The translations under genes were made by a program, and so were the position numbers. Below are positions 1-8,731 of a stretch of DNA of 64,000 nucleotides, in pieces. The notes below the pieces were generated by a model. It searched no databases, was not told the DNA's origin, and saw nothing but the letters and a program-made list of their open reading frames with translations. Every line of letters starts with the position of its first letter. The stretch's first letter is position 1. This DNA is from Actinomycetota bacterium (GTDB taxonomy: Bacteria > Actinomycetota > Actinomycetes > Mycobacteriales > JACQDL01): contig JACQDL010000006.1 of NCBI GenBank assembly GCA_016201065.1, forward strand, positions 1-64,000, in the 5' to 3' direction.

Positions 1-16
1 CAAACTGGGCGGGCAA

Positions 17-73
17 CGAAGCTCCTGTTGAGTCGTCTTGGACTAGTCACCCGACGTCATAGCAGGAGCTTCG
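17..73. repeat. Inverted repeat, 11-bp perfect arms
   Basis: The arms CGAAGCTCCTG (17-27) and CAGGAGCTTCG (63-73) are perfect inverted repeats around a 35-base centre; allowing two mismatches they extend to about 17 bp. It lies just beyond the truncated 3' end of a regulator gene. It could be a stem-loop terminator or the end of a mobile element whose body lies to the left, outside the window. No transposase is visible, so the origin is undecided. Positions 74-147 show nothing recognisable. Confidence 0.5.
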
Positions 74-147
74 CTGCACTCAGGGCACGCGACGACTTAC
101 AGACAGCACCGTTACCAAACCGCAACATTGGCCGATAGAACAGGACA

Positions 148-462
148 TCAACCCACAGAAGTCCGTGAAGTTAAGGGCAGTGGGCCCCGGGGGCCGCCCA
201 AGCCGTCCGCGATGCGGGACAGGAGTTCATACGCCGCGATCGCCCGCTTGCCTCGCATCACCAGGCACACCTCTGGTTGAGACTGTCCGGTCAGTGCGCC
301 GATGTGTTGCTGGCTGAACCCCGCACGGTTGAGGAGCCGGTAGACAGTCGTGATGTCACGGTTGGCGAGTGCCACCCGCATGGTCGGGTCGTGCCACACT
401 GCCGGATCTGGCCGCTGGGGCGGCCACGGCGGGGGCTGGGTGTAGACGCGAGCGGTGTTCAT
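148..462 (-). pseudogene. Truncated XRE-type helix-turn-helix regulator
   Basis: The reading frame from ATG 462 gives about 104 residues. It resembles the N-terminus of actinobacterial XRE/TPR regulators: a lead-in with WHDPTMRVALANRD, then a helix-turn-helix containing RAGFSQQHIGALTGQSQPEV and a closing RIADGLG. In intact members the helix-turn-helix is followed by roughly 300 residues of TPR-like helices. Here the frame ends about 15 residues after the DNA-binding domain and nothing to the left restores it. A frame upstream of ATG 462 stays open back to a TTG at 633, but the ATG fits the family N-terminus better. It is probably a 3'-truncated remnant, though a short DNA-binding protein cannot be excluded. 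The 167 bases up to 629 hold no other gene. Confidence 0.55.
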
Positions 463-629
463 CTCACACCACCCAACCTGGCCCGGTCCGAACCGCACCT
501 GCGTGACGGGGTGTTGCCATACACGGCGCTGTGACCGCGATCCACGTTTCCTCCCCTGACCGACCACCTCTGCCCTGGCGTAGGGAAATCGTGACCGAAG
601 CCAGCGACGAGGCGTTTCCGGACGGAAAC

Positions 630-1646
630 TCAATGTGGAACGCCCATCCGGTAGGCGAGCCCACGCAGATCTCGGCCCACAGCGGCGCGCTGCGCCCGCC
701 CCACCATGCCCGCCACCGCTTCACGGACCAGCGGATGGAGCCGGACCCGAAGCGGCGCCAGGTGCTCGGCGCGGCGTAGTGCGACCACGGCCTGGTCGTC
801 GTGACCCAGAGCGGCGTGCGCCCGACCCAGATCCGCCCAGAACGAGGCCCGCCTCGCGGCGTACGGAATGTCAGCGACCGTGACCTGTCCCGCGGCCCGC
901 ACCGCCTGGTCGGGTTCGCTCAGCTCCAAGGCGGCGGACACCCGATGCACGCCAACGTTGGCGACACCGAAGGCCAGGTGCCGGCCGACCTCCGACCGCC
1001 CGGTCGCACGCAGCGCGACCTGCTGGGCCGCGGCAAGCCGCTCGGCGGAATCCACGGCGCGGCCCGCCGCAGCGAAGGCGAACCCGACAGCCAGGTGCAG
1101 CGAACCGTATGCCGCCAGCGCCTCGGTGCCGGCGACCGGCCGTACGGCGTCGGCGGCGGAGGTGCCGACATCGACCGCCGCGTCGAACGCTGCCGTGCCC
1201 ACCGCCGCGAGGGCGTGTGTACGCGCGAACGCCGCCACCGCGAGAAGAGCCGGCTCCGCCAGCTCCTCGGCGGCCCGTTGGATGACCCCGTCGGCCAGCA
1301 GGGCAAGGTCCGGGTACCCGAGATCGCGGATCAGGTTCCTGGTTTCATAGCAGGTCCACACCAGCAGCCGGAGAACCTCCGGCACCTCGCGCCCGCCGGC
1401 CGCCCGGCTGATACGGAGCCCGGTCAGCAGTCGGGCGGCGATCCGGGCGGCGTCCTCAAGCTGGTAGGCCTGCCGGCGTTCGGTCAGCCGCTCCAGATCG
1501 GCGCGCATCACCTCGTGCGGCAGCCCATCCCCGGAGGGTGAGTCGAGCAACGCCAACTGCACCCCGGCGACCACCTCAAGACTCAGCCCACGGCTCAACC
1601 GCGCCGACCGGGCTGCCGCGCCAATGGTGTGACCGGAACCGTCCAC
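630..1646 (-). pseudogene. TPR-type regulator lacking most of its helix-turn-helix
   Basis: This is about 338 residues of alpha-helical TPR-like sequence matching the C-terminal sensor region of actinobacterial XRE/TPR regulators: RHLAFGVANVGVHRVSAALE, then DLGRAHAALG and a closing LRRAEHLAPLRVR. The N-terminus starts like a helix-turn-helix (ARSARLSRGLSLEVVAG) but jumps at once to VQLALLDSP, which in complete relatives lies after the DNA-binding domain. This looks like an internal deletion of some 50 codons that kept the frame. GTG 1646 is chosen because GGGGG lies 6-7 bases upstream; the frame is open to 1727. Such a protein could no longer bind DNA in the usual way, so it is called a decayed gene, but it may still be translated. 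Confidence 0.5.
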
Positions 1647-1771
1647 CGCAGACCCCCGGGTGACGTCGGGTTGGTCCGGGCACCGAACCGGCCCGAACCC
1701 GCTCCCCCACACGATAGGCAACCCCACCGATCTCGGCTGATGCGTGGTGGGCCGTTCGGTAGGTTGCGAGG

Positions 1772-2653
1772 GTGATTCCTCCTGTGGTTGACCTCGCGTG
1801 GTGGCGGCAGCGCCGGTCCGACATCGTGCTGGCGGACGTCCGGTGGTATCTCGACGGGCGCCGCGGGCAGGACGCCTACGACGCGGGTCACCTGCCCGGC
1901 GCGGTGTTCGTCGACCTCGACCGCTGGTTGGCCGGCCCCGCCAGCCCGGCGGCGGGTCGCCACCCGCTTCCCGACCCGGACGTGTTCGCCGCGGGCATGT
2001 CGCGGCTGGGAATCGGTGACGACGACCCGGTGCTCGCCTACGACGACGCGGGCGGCGTGATCGCGGCCCGGCTGGTCTGGATGCTGCGGGCCACCGGTCA
2101 CGACGCCGCGCTCCTGGACGGGGGAATCGACGCCTACGACGGCCCGCTCGACCAGACCTCGGCGCCCCGCGGCCGGGCTCCCCGCGGCCGGGCTCCCCGC
2201 GGCCGGGCCACCTTCACCGCACGGCCATGGCCCACCGACCGGCTGGCCGACATAGCCAACGACGCCACCGCCACCGATCCGGCCACCGTGCTGCTCGACG
2301 CCCGCGACGGGGACCGCTACCGCGGCGAGCACGAACCGGTCGACCCGCGCGCCGGGCACATCCCCGGGGCGCGAAACCTCCCATGCCGGGAGAACCTCGA
2401 CGCCGACGGCCGGTTCCTGCCGGTGGGCGTGCTCCGCCGCCGTTTCGAGGAGGTCGGGGTCCGCGACGGCGTCCCGGTCGTCTCCTACTGCGGATCGGGC
2501 GTCACCGCCTGCCACAACCTCCTCGCCCTGGAGTACGCCGGCCTGGGTCACGGACGGCTCTACCCCGGCTCGTGGTCGCAGTACAGCCGCGACCTGACCC
2601 GCCCGGTCGAGACCGCCGCGACCGCGCACCCGACTGGTGGGATCAGACCTTGA
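1772..2653 (+). CDS. Two-domain rhodanese / mercaptopyruvate sulfurtransferase
   Basis: Cytoplasmic sulfurtransferase of 293 residues that would move sulfane sulfur from thiosulfate or 3-mercaptopyruvate to an acceptor through a cysteine persulfide. The N-terminal rhodanese domain (about 1-125) lacks the cysteine, as is normal for the structural domain. The C-terminal domain (about 155-280) carries the loop YCGSGVTA with catalytic Cys240. The length is usual for the family. The linker contains three copies of a five-residue APRGR repeat from a 15-bp DNA repeat. The start is GTG 1772; no strong ribosome binding site is seen, and GTG 1784 is an alternative. It faces the methyltransferase gene and overlaps its 3' end by 11 bases. 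The substrate cannot be told from sequence. Confidence 0.9.
   Translation: MIPPVVDLAWWRQRRSDIVLADVRWYLDGRRGQDAYDAGHLPGAVFVDLDRWLAGPASPAAGRHPLPDPDVFAAGMSRLGIGDDDPVLAYDDAGGVIAARLVWMLRATGHDAALLDGGIDAYDGPLDQTSAPRGRAPRGRAPRGRATFTARPWPTDRLADIANDATATDPATVLLDARDGDRYRGEHEPVDPRAGHIPGARNLPCRENLDADGRFLPVGVLRRRFEEVGVRDGVPVVSYCGSGVTACHNLLALEYAGLGHGRLYPGSWSQYSRDLTRPVETAATAHPTGGIRP
2165..2209. repeat. 15-bp tandem repeat x3 inside the sulfurtransferase gene
   Basis: Three consecutive copies of CCCCGCGGCCGGGCT (the last differs by one base). The period is a multiple of three, so the frame is kept and an Arg/Pro/Gly/Ala linker between the two rhodanese domains is lengthened. Copy number may vary between strains. 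Confidence 0.9.
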
Positions 2654-3479
2654 CGGCGACCCCGCAGCCAGCCTGCATGGACCCCGGCGTACCGTCCTTG
2701 CGCCACTGGGTGATGTCGGCGAGGCCGGGCTCGATGAGTTGCAGGTCGCCGAACAGCTCACCGATCTGGGCCCGGGTGCGCAGGTACACCGGGGTCGGGC
2801 TGGCCTCGTAGACCCGCTCCAGGGTGCTCACCACGTCCTTGTCGGCACCTTCGCTCTGGCCGGCGGAGATCGCCACCATCGACCCGGTGACCAGGGGCCG
2901 GACGTACTGGCGCACCACCTCCGGAGCAAGGACATGATCGACGAAGTGCAGCACGGCGATCAGCAGGATCCCGACGGGTTCACCGAAGTCGATCAGGTTG
3001 CCCAGGTCTGGTCGGGCGAGCACCTCACCGGGCATGCGCAGGTCACCGACGACCGTCCGGGTCAGCGGGTCCACGGCGACGCGCGCCCTGCTGTGGGCGA
3101 GCACGAGGGGATCACGATCAACATAGGCCACCCGGGCGTTCGGATGGACCTCCCGGGCAATCTCGTGGACGTTCGGGGAGGTGGGCAGGCCGCTGCCAAG
3201 ATCGATGAACTGGTCGATCCCGGCCTCGGCCATCGTCCGCACGGCCCTGGCCAGGAAGCCGCGGTTCTCCACGGCGAGGTCACGGGCATCGGGAACGACC
3301 TGGATCACCTGGTCGGCGGCTTCACGATCGACGAGCATGTTGTCCTTGCCGCCGAGGTAGTAGTCGTACATCCGGGCCGCACTGGGTGCGTTGTCGCGGA
3401 CGGCCGGCGGCAGCCAGTCGCCGGCATCGTCCACCCAGGCCCAACCAGTCTCGACGTCCGGCGTCTGCGGCTCGGTCAT
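2643..3479 (-). CDS. DUF574-family SAM-dependent methyltransferase
   Basis: Class I methyltransferase of 278 residues of the actinobacterial DUF574 (Methyltransf_19) family; substrates for the family are mostly unknown. Family signatures seen are the N-terminal PSAARMYDYYLGGKDN, the SAM-binding strand FIDLGSGLPTSPNVHE, the acidic VAYVDRDPLVLAHSRA and the later LLIAVLHFV. ATG 3479 is chosen because GAGGGCAGG lies 4-12 bases upstream and this is the usual family N-terminus; the frame stays open far upstream only because the adjacent 13-bp repeats have no stops. Its upstream region holds those repeats (3522-3599). A second member of the family lies at the far right of the window. Confidence 0.92.
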   Translation of the reverse strand: MTEPQTPDVETGWAWVDDAGDWLPPAVRDNAPSAARMYDYYLGGKDNMLVDREAADQVIQVVPDARDLAVENRGFLARAVRTMAEAGIDQFIDLGSGLPTSPNVHEIAREVHPNARVAYVDRDPLVLAHSRARVAVDPLTRTVVGDLRMPGEVLARPDLGNLIDFGEPVGILLIAVLHFVDHVLAPEVVRQYVRPLVTGSMVAISAGQSEGADKDVVSTLERVYEASPTPVYLRTRAQIGELFGDLQLIEPGLADITQWRKDGTPGSMQAGCGVAVKV

Positions 3480-3521
3480 GATCCTGCCCTCGCGCATCTG
3501 GCGGTCAGTTGGGCGGCCCCA

Positions 3522-3599
3522 GGACGGTGGTCCAGGACGGTGGTCCAGGACGGTGGTCCAGGACGGTGGTCCAGGACGGTGGTCCAGGACGGTGGTCCA
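3522..3599. repeat. Six tandem copies of a 13-bp repeat
   Basis: Six exact head-to-tail copies of GGACGGTGGTCCA fill 78 bases. Each unit has GGAC and GTCC arms around four bases, so it is itself a small dyad. The array sits 43-120 bases upstream of the methyltransferase ATG and about 225-300 bases upstream of the divergent helicase gene. As 13 is not a multiple of three it is unlikely to be coding. It could be an array of regulator binding sites or a slippage-prone repeat. Otherwise the 344-base gap between the two genes shows nothing recognisable. Confidence 0.95.
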
Positions 3600-3823
3600 A
3601 GGCGATCGGTCCCTGAGCCGACCCGCGGCCACAGTAGCGAACCACCACGACGAGGGGCAATCCGTCCAGCAGGTACAGTCCGGGCGCGGTCCCGCGCGGT
3701 TCCGGTCCGGTGCAACGCGGGGCGCTACGGGGCACCAGTGATGGTAGGAGGACCTCACCCGGCGGAATAGAGTGTCCGCCAACGGCTCCGCTAGTCCACC
3801 GGGTGCCGCCGGAAAGAGGGTCC

Positions 3824-6800
3824 GTGTTCGTTCTGCATGGCTGCTGGCAGGCCGGCCTGATGCTGTGGGCCGAGGGTCCAGCTCGCCAGCCCGCCATGGC
3901 GGCCGACCATCCGTTCGCGGTCGATCCGGTGGCCTCCGGCGCACTCGTTCTCGCCGCCGGCGACGTCGAAGGCGCCCGCACCGCGGCAGTGGCGCTGCGG
4001 CTCCCGACCTCGCGCGGCGAGCCGTCGCCGTCGCCGCTGCTCCCACTCGACGAGCCGGCACCGGAGCCGACCTCGATCCGCGCCTGGCAGGTGCCGGCGC
4101 TGCACCTGCCACCGCCGGCCGCGCTCGCGGTGCTGCGAGACCCGGCGGCGGCAGCGGGCGACGGCGTGGCCGTCGGTGACGGGTTGCGCTATCTCGGCGC
4201 GCTCACCGCGTTCGCCCTGGAGCTGGCCCGGCGCGGTCGGGTCCTACCGTGGGCGGTGCCCGACGGGCCGGCCGGACCCGGGTACGCCCGGGCGGTCTGG
4301 CGGCCGGTGCTGCTCGCCGCTGACGCGACCCGGACCCGGGCCTTCGTGACGGCGATGCCGGACGCCGTTCACGCCGCCAGCCGGCCGGGCGAACGGGATC
4401 AGCCGAGCGCCGCAGCGACCGTCGCCGATGCCCTCGACCAGCTCACCGACGCCGCGGTGCGCGCCAGCCTGGCCCGGACGCCGGCCGCGCGGCGCCGCCG
4501 GCCGGCTGGGTCGGACCCGATGGGTGGCATCGCCGGCGCGTGGCGGGCCGCGCTGACCGGCGAGGCGCGGTTCCCGGCCACACCGGAACAGCTCACCGCC
4601 CTCGTCGCGACCCTGGCCGGGTGGCAGCGCGAGGTGGCCGGCGGTGCGGTGCGGGCCCGGTTCCGCCTCGTCGAGCCCCCGACCGCCGACGCCGCCGACG
4701 CCGACGGGACCCCCGTGGCCGCACCGGCCGCACCCGAGGGGCCGTGGCGGGTCGAGCTGGGGCTCGCCGTCGCGGACGAGCCGAGCCTCGCCGTGGACGC
4801 CGACCGGGTCTGGCGCTCCCGGGGCACGCTGGTCGCCCTCGCCCGGCACGTCGACGCGCCCCAGGAAACCCTCCTCGCCGAGCTGGGCCGGGCGTTCCGG
4901 CTCTGGCCCGGACTGGAGCCGGCGCTGCGCACGGCCCGCCCCACCCACGTGGAGCTCGACGCGGCCGGTGCCCACGCGTTCCTCATCGACGCCGCGCCGT
5001 CGCTGGCCGCCGCCGGCTTCGGCGTGCTCCTCCCGTCGTGGTGGGGGCAGGCGGCGGCCCGGGTCGGCGTACGCGCGGTCGCCTCAACTCCTGGCCAACC
5101 CGGTGCCGCAACCACCGAGGCCAAGCTCGGCCAGGACGCCCTCGTCGACTTCCGGTGGCGGCTCGCGATCGGTGACGAGGTGCTCACCCAGGCCGAGATC
5201 GACGCGCTCGCCGAAGCGAAGCAGCCGCTGGTCCGGCTGCGCGGGCAGTGGGTCAGCGTCGACGAGAAGCGGCTGCGGGCCGGCCTCGACCTGGTCACCC
5301 GGGGCGACCAGGAGCGCAGCGGCCTCGGCGACCTGCTGCGCGCCGTCGCCGCCGGCGACGACGAGGAGCCGGACACGGTGCCGCTGCTCGGCATCGACGC
5401 CGACGGCTGGCTCGGGGACCTGCTCTCCGGCGCGGCCAGCCAGGGCACCCGGGCCCGCACGGCGCCGGCGTCGTTCACCGGGGTCCTCCGCCCGTACCAG
5501 GAGCGTGGCCTGTCCTGGCTGGCGTTCCTGGAGTCCGTCGGGCTCGGCGCGATCCTCGCCGACGACATGGGGCTGGGCAAGACGGTGCAGCTGCTGGCGC
5601 TGTTCGACGGCGACGACTCGCGCACGCGGGATGCCGCCGGGCCGACCCTGCTGATCTGCCCGATGTCGCTGGTCGGGAACTGGTGCCGGGAGGCCGCCCG
5701 GTTCGCCCCGCGGCTGCGGGTGCATGTCCACCACGGCACCGAGCGGCCGCGCGGAGCGGCGTTCGACACCGCGGTCGCCGGGGCCGACCTGGTGATCACG
5801 ACCTACGCGCTGGCGGCCCGCGACGCGACCGCGCTGGCCAAGGTGCACTGGCGGCGGATCGTCCTCGACGAGGCCCAGGCGGTGAAGAACGCCGCGACCA
5901 AGGCCGCGACGGCGATCCGGGGGCTGCCCGCCCGGCACCGGATCGCGGTGACCGGCACGCCGGTGGAGAACCGGCTCGCCGACCTCTGGTCGCTCATGCA
6001 GTTCGCCAACCCGGGGCTGCTCGGCACGGCCCCGGCGTTCCGGCGCCGGTTCGCGGTGCCCGTCGAGCGCAACGGTGACGCCGAGGCCGCGGCCCGGCTG
6101 CGCGCGGTCACCCAACCGTTCATCCTGCGGCGGCTGAAGACCGACCGGTCCATCATCGCGGACCTGCCGGAGAAGCTGGAGATGGAGGTCGCCTGCACGC
6201 TGACCCGCGAGCAGGCCTCGCTCTACCAGGCCGTCGTCGACGACATGCTCGCCCGCGTCGACGAGAGCGAGGGGATGGAACGGCGCGGCCTGGTGCTCGC
6301 GACCATGACCAAGCTCAAGCAGGTGTGCAACCACCCGGCGCACCTGCTGCGTGACGGTTCCCGGATCGGCGGACGCTCGGGGAAGCTGGAGCGGCTGGAG
6401 GAGACCCTGGAGGAGGTCCTCGCGGCCGGCGAGAAGGCGCTGCTGTTCACCCAGTTCGCTGAGTTCGGCGGGATGCTGCGGGCACACCTGGCGGCCCGGT
6501 TCGGCTGCGAGGTGGCGTTCCTGCACGGTGGCGTCGGCAAGCGGCAGCGGGATGCGATGGTGACCCGCTTCCAGTCCGGTGAGGCCGACGCGCCGCCGCT
6601 GCTCGTGCTCTCCCTCAAGGCTGGCGGCACCGGGTTGACGCTCACCGCGGCCAACCACGTGATCCACGTCGACCGGTGGTGGAACCCGGCCGTGGAGGAC
6701 CAGGCCAGCGACCGCGCGCACCGGATCGGGCAGACGAAGACGGTGCAGGTCCGCAAGCTGGTCTGCGCCGGCACGCTGGAGGAGAAGATCTCGGCGATGA

Positions 6801-6922
6801 TCGCGAGCAAGCGTGACCTGGCGGAGTCGGTCGTCGGCTCCGGCGAGTCGTGGCTGACCGAGCTCAGCACCGACCAGATCCGCGAGCTGATCACGCTGGA
6901 GGCCGGGGCGGTGGTGGAGTGA
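3824..6922 (+). CDS. SNF2-family DEAD/DEAH-box helicase
   Basis: Large ATP-dependent DNA translocase of the bacterial SNF2/HepA group, about 1032 residues. The N-terminal half (to about 540) is the variable SNF2-associated region. The ATPase core follows: Walker A DDMGLGKT with Lys586, Walker B variant DEAQ near 682-685, TGTPVENRLADLW, and motif VI DRAHRIGQ near 963-970. The start is GTG 3824 after GGAAAGAGGG; the frame is open to 3710 but without a better site. The stop overlaps the next ATG by one base (TGATG), so the SWIM proteins are probably co-translated. Such translocases remodel nucleic acid-protein complexes in transcription recycling, repair or defence; the role here is not known. 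No defence-system partner other than the SWIM genes is nearby. Confidence 0.93.
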   Translation: MFVLHGCWQAGLMLWAEGPARQPAMAADHPFAVDPVASGALVLAAGDVEGARTAAVALRLPTSRGEPSPSPLLPLDEPAPEPTSIRAWQVPALHLPPPAALAVLRDPAAAAGDGVAVGDGLRYLGALTAFALELARRGRVLPWAVPDGPAGPGYARAVWRPVLLAADATRTRAFVTAMPDAVHAASRPGERDQPSAAATVADALDQLTDAAVRASLARTPAARRRRPAGSDPMGGIAGAWRAALTGEARFPATPEQLTALVATLAGWQREVAGGAVRARFRLVEPPTADAADADGTPVAAPAAPEGPWRVELGLAVADEPSLAVDADRVWRSRGTLVALARHVDAPQETLLAELGRAFRLWPGLEPALRTARPTHVELDAAGAHAFLIDAAPSLAAAGFGVLLPSWWGQAAARVGVRAVASTPGQPGAATTEAKLGQDALVDFRWRLAIGDEVLTQAEIDALAEAKQPLVRLRGQWVSVDEKRLRAGLDLVTRGDQERSGLGDLLRAVAAGDDEEPDTVPLLGIDADGWLGDLLSGAASQGTRARTAPASFTGVLRPYQERGLSWLAFLESVGLGAILADDMGLGKTVQLLALFDGDDSRTRDAAGPTLLICPMSLVGNWCREAARFAPRLRVHVHHGTERPRGAAFDTAVAGADLVITTYALAARDATALAKVHWRRIVLDEAQAVKNAATKAATAIRGLPARHRIAVTGTPVENRLADLWSLMQFANPGLLGTAPAFRRRFAVPVERNGDAEAAARLRAVTQPFILRRLKTDRSIIADLPEKLEMEVACTLTREQASLYQAVVDDMLARVDESEGMERRGLVLATMTKLKQVCNHPAHLLRDGSRIGGRSGKLERLEETLEEVLAAGEKALLFTQFAEFGGMLRAHLAARFGCEVAFLHGGVGKRQRDAMVTRFQSGEADAPPLLVLSLKAGGTGLTLTAANHVIHVDRWWNPAVEDQASDRAHRIGQTKTVQVRKLVCAGTLEEKISAMIASKRDLAESVVGSGESWLTELSTDQIRELITLEAGAVVE

Positions 6923-7902
6923 TGGCCCGCTGGAACGACCGATCGAGCAGCCGTGGCTTCCCGCCGCCCTCGACGCCACGCCGCGTCGAGGGCGGCATCG
7001 TGGCGAGCAGCACCCGCGGTGACATCGGGACGTCGTGGTGGTCCAAGCGGTTCCTCGCCGTGTTGGAGTCCTTCGCGCTGGGGTCGCGGCTGACCAGGGG
7101 CAAGCGGTACGCCCGGCAGGGTCAGGTCATCTCCCTCGACGTGCTCCCGGGGGTCGTCTCGGCCCGGGTGCAGGGCTCGCGGCGGACGCCGTACAAGGTG
7201 GTCATCGGGCTGGCCCCGTTCACCGACGCGACCTGGGAGGTCGTCGACGGTGCGCTGGGCGGGCAGGCCCTGTTCGTCGCGCAGCTGCTCGCCGGACAGG
7301 TCCCACCCGAGCTGGAGGAGCTGCTGGCCGGGGTCGGCGTGCCGCTGTTCCCGCGGGCCGCGCGGGAGCTCCGGATGACCTGCTCCTGCCCGGACTGGGA
7401 GGTGCCGTGCAAGCACCTCGCCGCGACGTTCTACCTGCTCGCGGAGCGGTTCGACAGCGACCCGTTCACGATGCTGCACTGGCGTGGCAGGTCCCGGGAG
7501 GCGCTGCTGGCCCGGCTGCGAACGCTCCGCGATGAACACCCCGGACCGGGGCCGGCCAGCGGCACGGGTGACGGCACGGCGCCGCCGCCGGTGACGGGCA
7601 CGGCGCTGGCGCTGGCCGACCTGCTCGACCCGGCCGAACCCGGTCCGGAGCTGACGGCGGCCCGGTACTGGCACCCACCGGTCCCGCTGCCGCCGCCCGT
7701 GCCGCAGCTCGCCGTCCCCGCCGACCTGCTGCTCCGCCAGCTCCCCGACGCTCCGCTGGCCCTCGGTGGGGCCGACCTCACCGGGCAGCTGCGCGCCCTG
7801 TACCTTGCGCTGCCAGGCGAGGAGGCCGAACCCGCCCCGCCACCCACTGCCCGGTCCCGCACGCAGGCGGGCGCACCCTCCGGAGGCACCCGTGCCAGGT
7901 AA
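6922..7902 (+). CDS. SWIM zinc-finger protein, helicase partner
   Basis: A 326-residue protein with one SWIM zinc finger, Cys154-x-Cys156-x6-Cys163-x-His165 (CSCPDWEVPCKH). SWIM domains bind zinc and are thought to mediate DNA or protein contacts; pairing of SWIM proteins with SNF2 helicases in bacterial operons is established. The N-terminus (STRGDIGTSWWSKRFLAVLE) and the region before the finger match the conserved part of this helicase-linked group, while the C-terminal third is proline- and alanine-rich and probably disordered. ATG 6922 overlaps the helicase stop by one base, and the 3' end overlaps the next gene by 11 bases. It probably targets or regulates the helicase. Confidence 0.88.
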   Translation: MARWNDRSSSRGFPPPSTPRRVEGGIVASSTRGDIGTSWWSKRFLAVLESFALGSRLTRGKRYARQGQVISLDVLPGVVSARVQGSRRTPYKVVIGLAPFTDATWEVVDGALGGQALFVAQLLAGQVPPELEELLAGVGVPLFPRAARELRMTCSCPDWEVPCKHLAATFYLLAERFDSDPFTMLHWRGRSREALLARLRTLRDEHPGPGPASGTGDGTAPPPVTGTALALADLLDPAEPGPELTAARYWHPPVPLPPPVPQLAVPADLLLRQLPDAPLALGGADLTGQLRALYLALPGEEAEPAPPPTARSRTQAGAPSGGTRAR

Positions 7903-8599
7903 CCCGCCCGGCGGGCAGGAGCCCACCTCCGGCACGCCGTGCCGGAGCCTCGCGCAGCTCACCGAGAGCGTGGCCGAGGCGACGTTCCTGCATGCGCTCA
8001 CCCACGTCGGCGCGGGCCATGTGCGGACCACCGGCCGCAGCGGGGACGGCTCCGCTGCCGTCGTCACCGCGACCGTCGACGACCAGCCGCAGCGCACCGT
8101 CCGGCTCACCGCCACGACCGCGACCTGCGGCTGCACCGAGGGCCGCCGCCGCGACGGGTTCTGTGAGCACGCCGTCGCGGTGGCCATCACGGACATCGTC
8201 GCGGTGACGGGAACCTCGCCGGCCGACCTGACCGCCCAGTGGTTCGCCGCCCCGCCGCCCCGCCGCCCGCTGGCGGCCGCACCCGTTCCGGACCACGACT
8301 GGGACGACGAGGACGACGTGTGGGACGAGGACGAGGACTGGGACGACGAGGAATGGGACGACGAGGATGAGGATGACGACGAGGACGAGGACGAGGACGA
8401 GGACGATCCGGAGGAGCTGGGTGGGCTGGAGCTGCGCGAGCCGGCGGAGCGGGCCGCGGTCCAGCGGTTCCTCGACGGCCTGTCCGAGGTGCAGCTCCGC
8501 TCGCTGCTGCATGCCATCGCCATGGATCTGCCCGCCGTCGCCAGCGTCCTGATCGACCTCGCGCACCTCATCCACGTGGACCCGACCAAGACCGGGTGA
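7892..8599 (+). CDS. Second SWIM zinc-finger protein with acidic tract
   Basis: A 235-residue protein starting at GTG 7892, with CGGAGG five bases upstream and inside the end of the previous gene. A SWIM finger is visible at Cys79-x-Cys81-x9-Cys91-x-His93. Between about residues 135 and 175 there is an almost pure Asp/Glu/Trp tract, then a short helical domain (RFLDGLSEVQLRSLLHAIA). The acidic tract could mimic DNA or bind basic proteins; this is inference. It is the third gene of the helicase operon. The intergenic DNA that follows is AT-rich, marking the operon's end. Confidence 0.82.
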   Translation: MPGNPPGGQEPTSGTPCRSLAQLTESVAEATFLHALTHVGAGHVRTTGRSGDGSAAVVTATVDDQPQRTVRLTATTATCGCTEGRRRDGFCEHAVAVAITDIVAVTGTSPADLTAQWFAAPPPRRPLAAAPVPDHDWDDEDDVWDEDEDWDDEEWDDEDEDDDEDEDEDEDDPEELGGLELREPAERAAVQRFLDGLSEVQLRSLLHAIAMDLPAVASVLIDLAHLIHVDPTKTG

Positions 8600-8625
8600 C
8601 GGCCCGGGTCGATCAGCCAAATTCT

Positions 8626-8670
8626 GGTGGATTTTAGTTGTATAACCTCACATAACTTCATATATTGGCT
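8626..8670 (+). promoter_or_regulatory. AT-rich promoter candidate before the YeiH gene
   Basis: A short AT-rich island in otherwise GC-rich DNA, with several -10-like hexamers (TATAAC, CATAAC, CATATA) some 60-100 bases before the ATG at 8732. No convincing -35 element can be fixed. It is offered as the likely promoter of the exporter gene because it is the only such island between the two operons. Confidence 0.35.
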
Positions 8671-8731
8671 TGCCAGACCCATTCGCACTGCGGGGGACTC
8701 TCGGGGCATTCGTGCCACGAAGGGAGCTGGC

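Noticed and set aside
17-73. Confident insertion-sequence terminal repeat
   Set aside because: Only one 11-bp inverted repeat is seen, both arms lie within 57 bases, and no transposase or target duplication is visible; reported only as an inverted repeat.
3522-3599. CRISPR array
   Set aside because: The 13-bp units are directly adjacent with no spacers and there are no cas genes.
5084-6979. 631-codon minus-strand frame opposite the helicase core
   Set aside because: No motif, and the helicase motifs on the other strand are complete.
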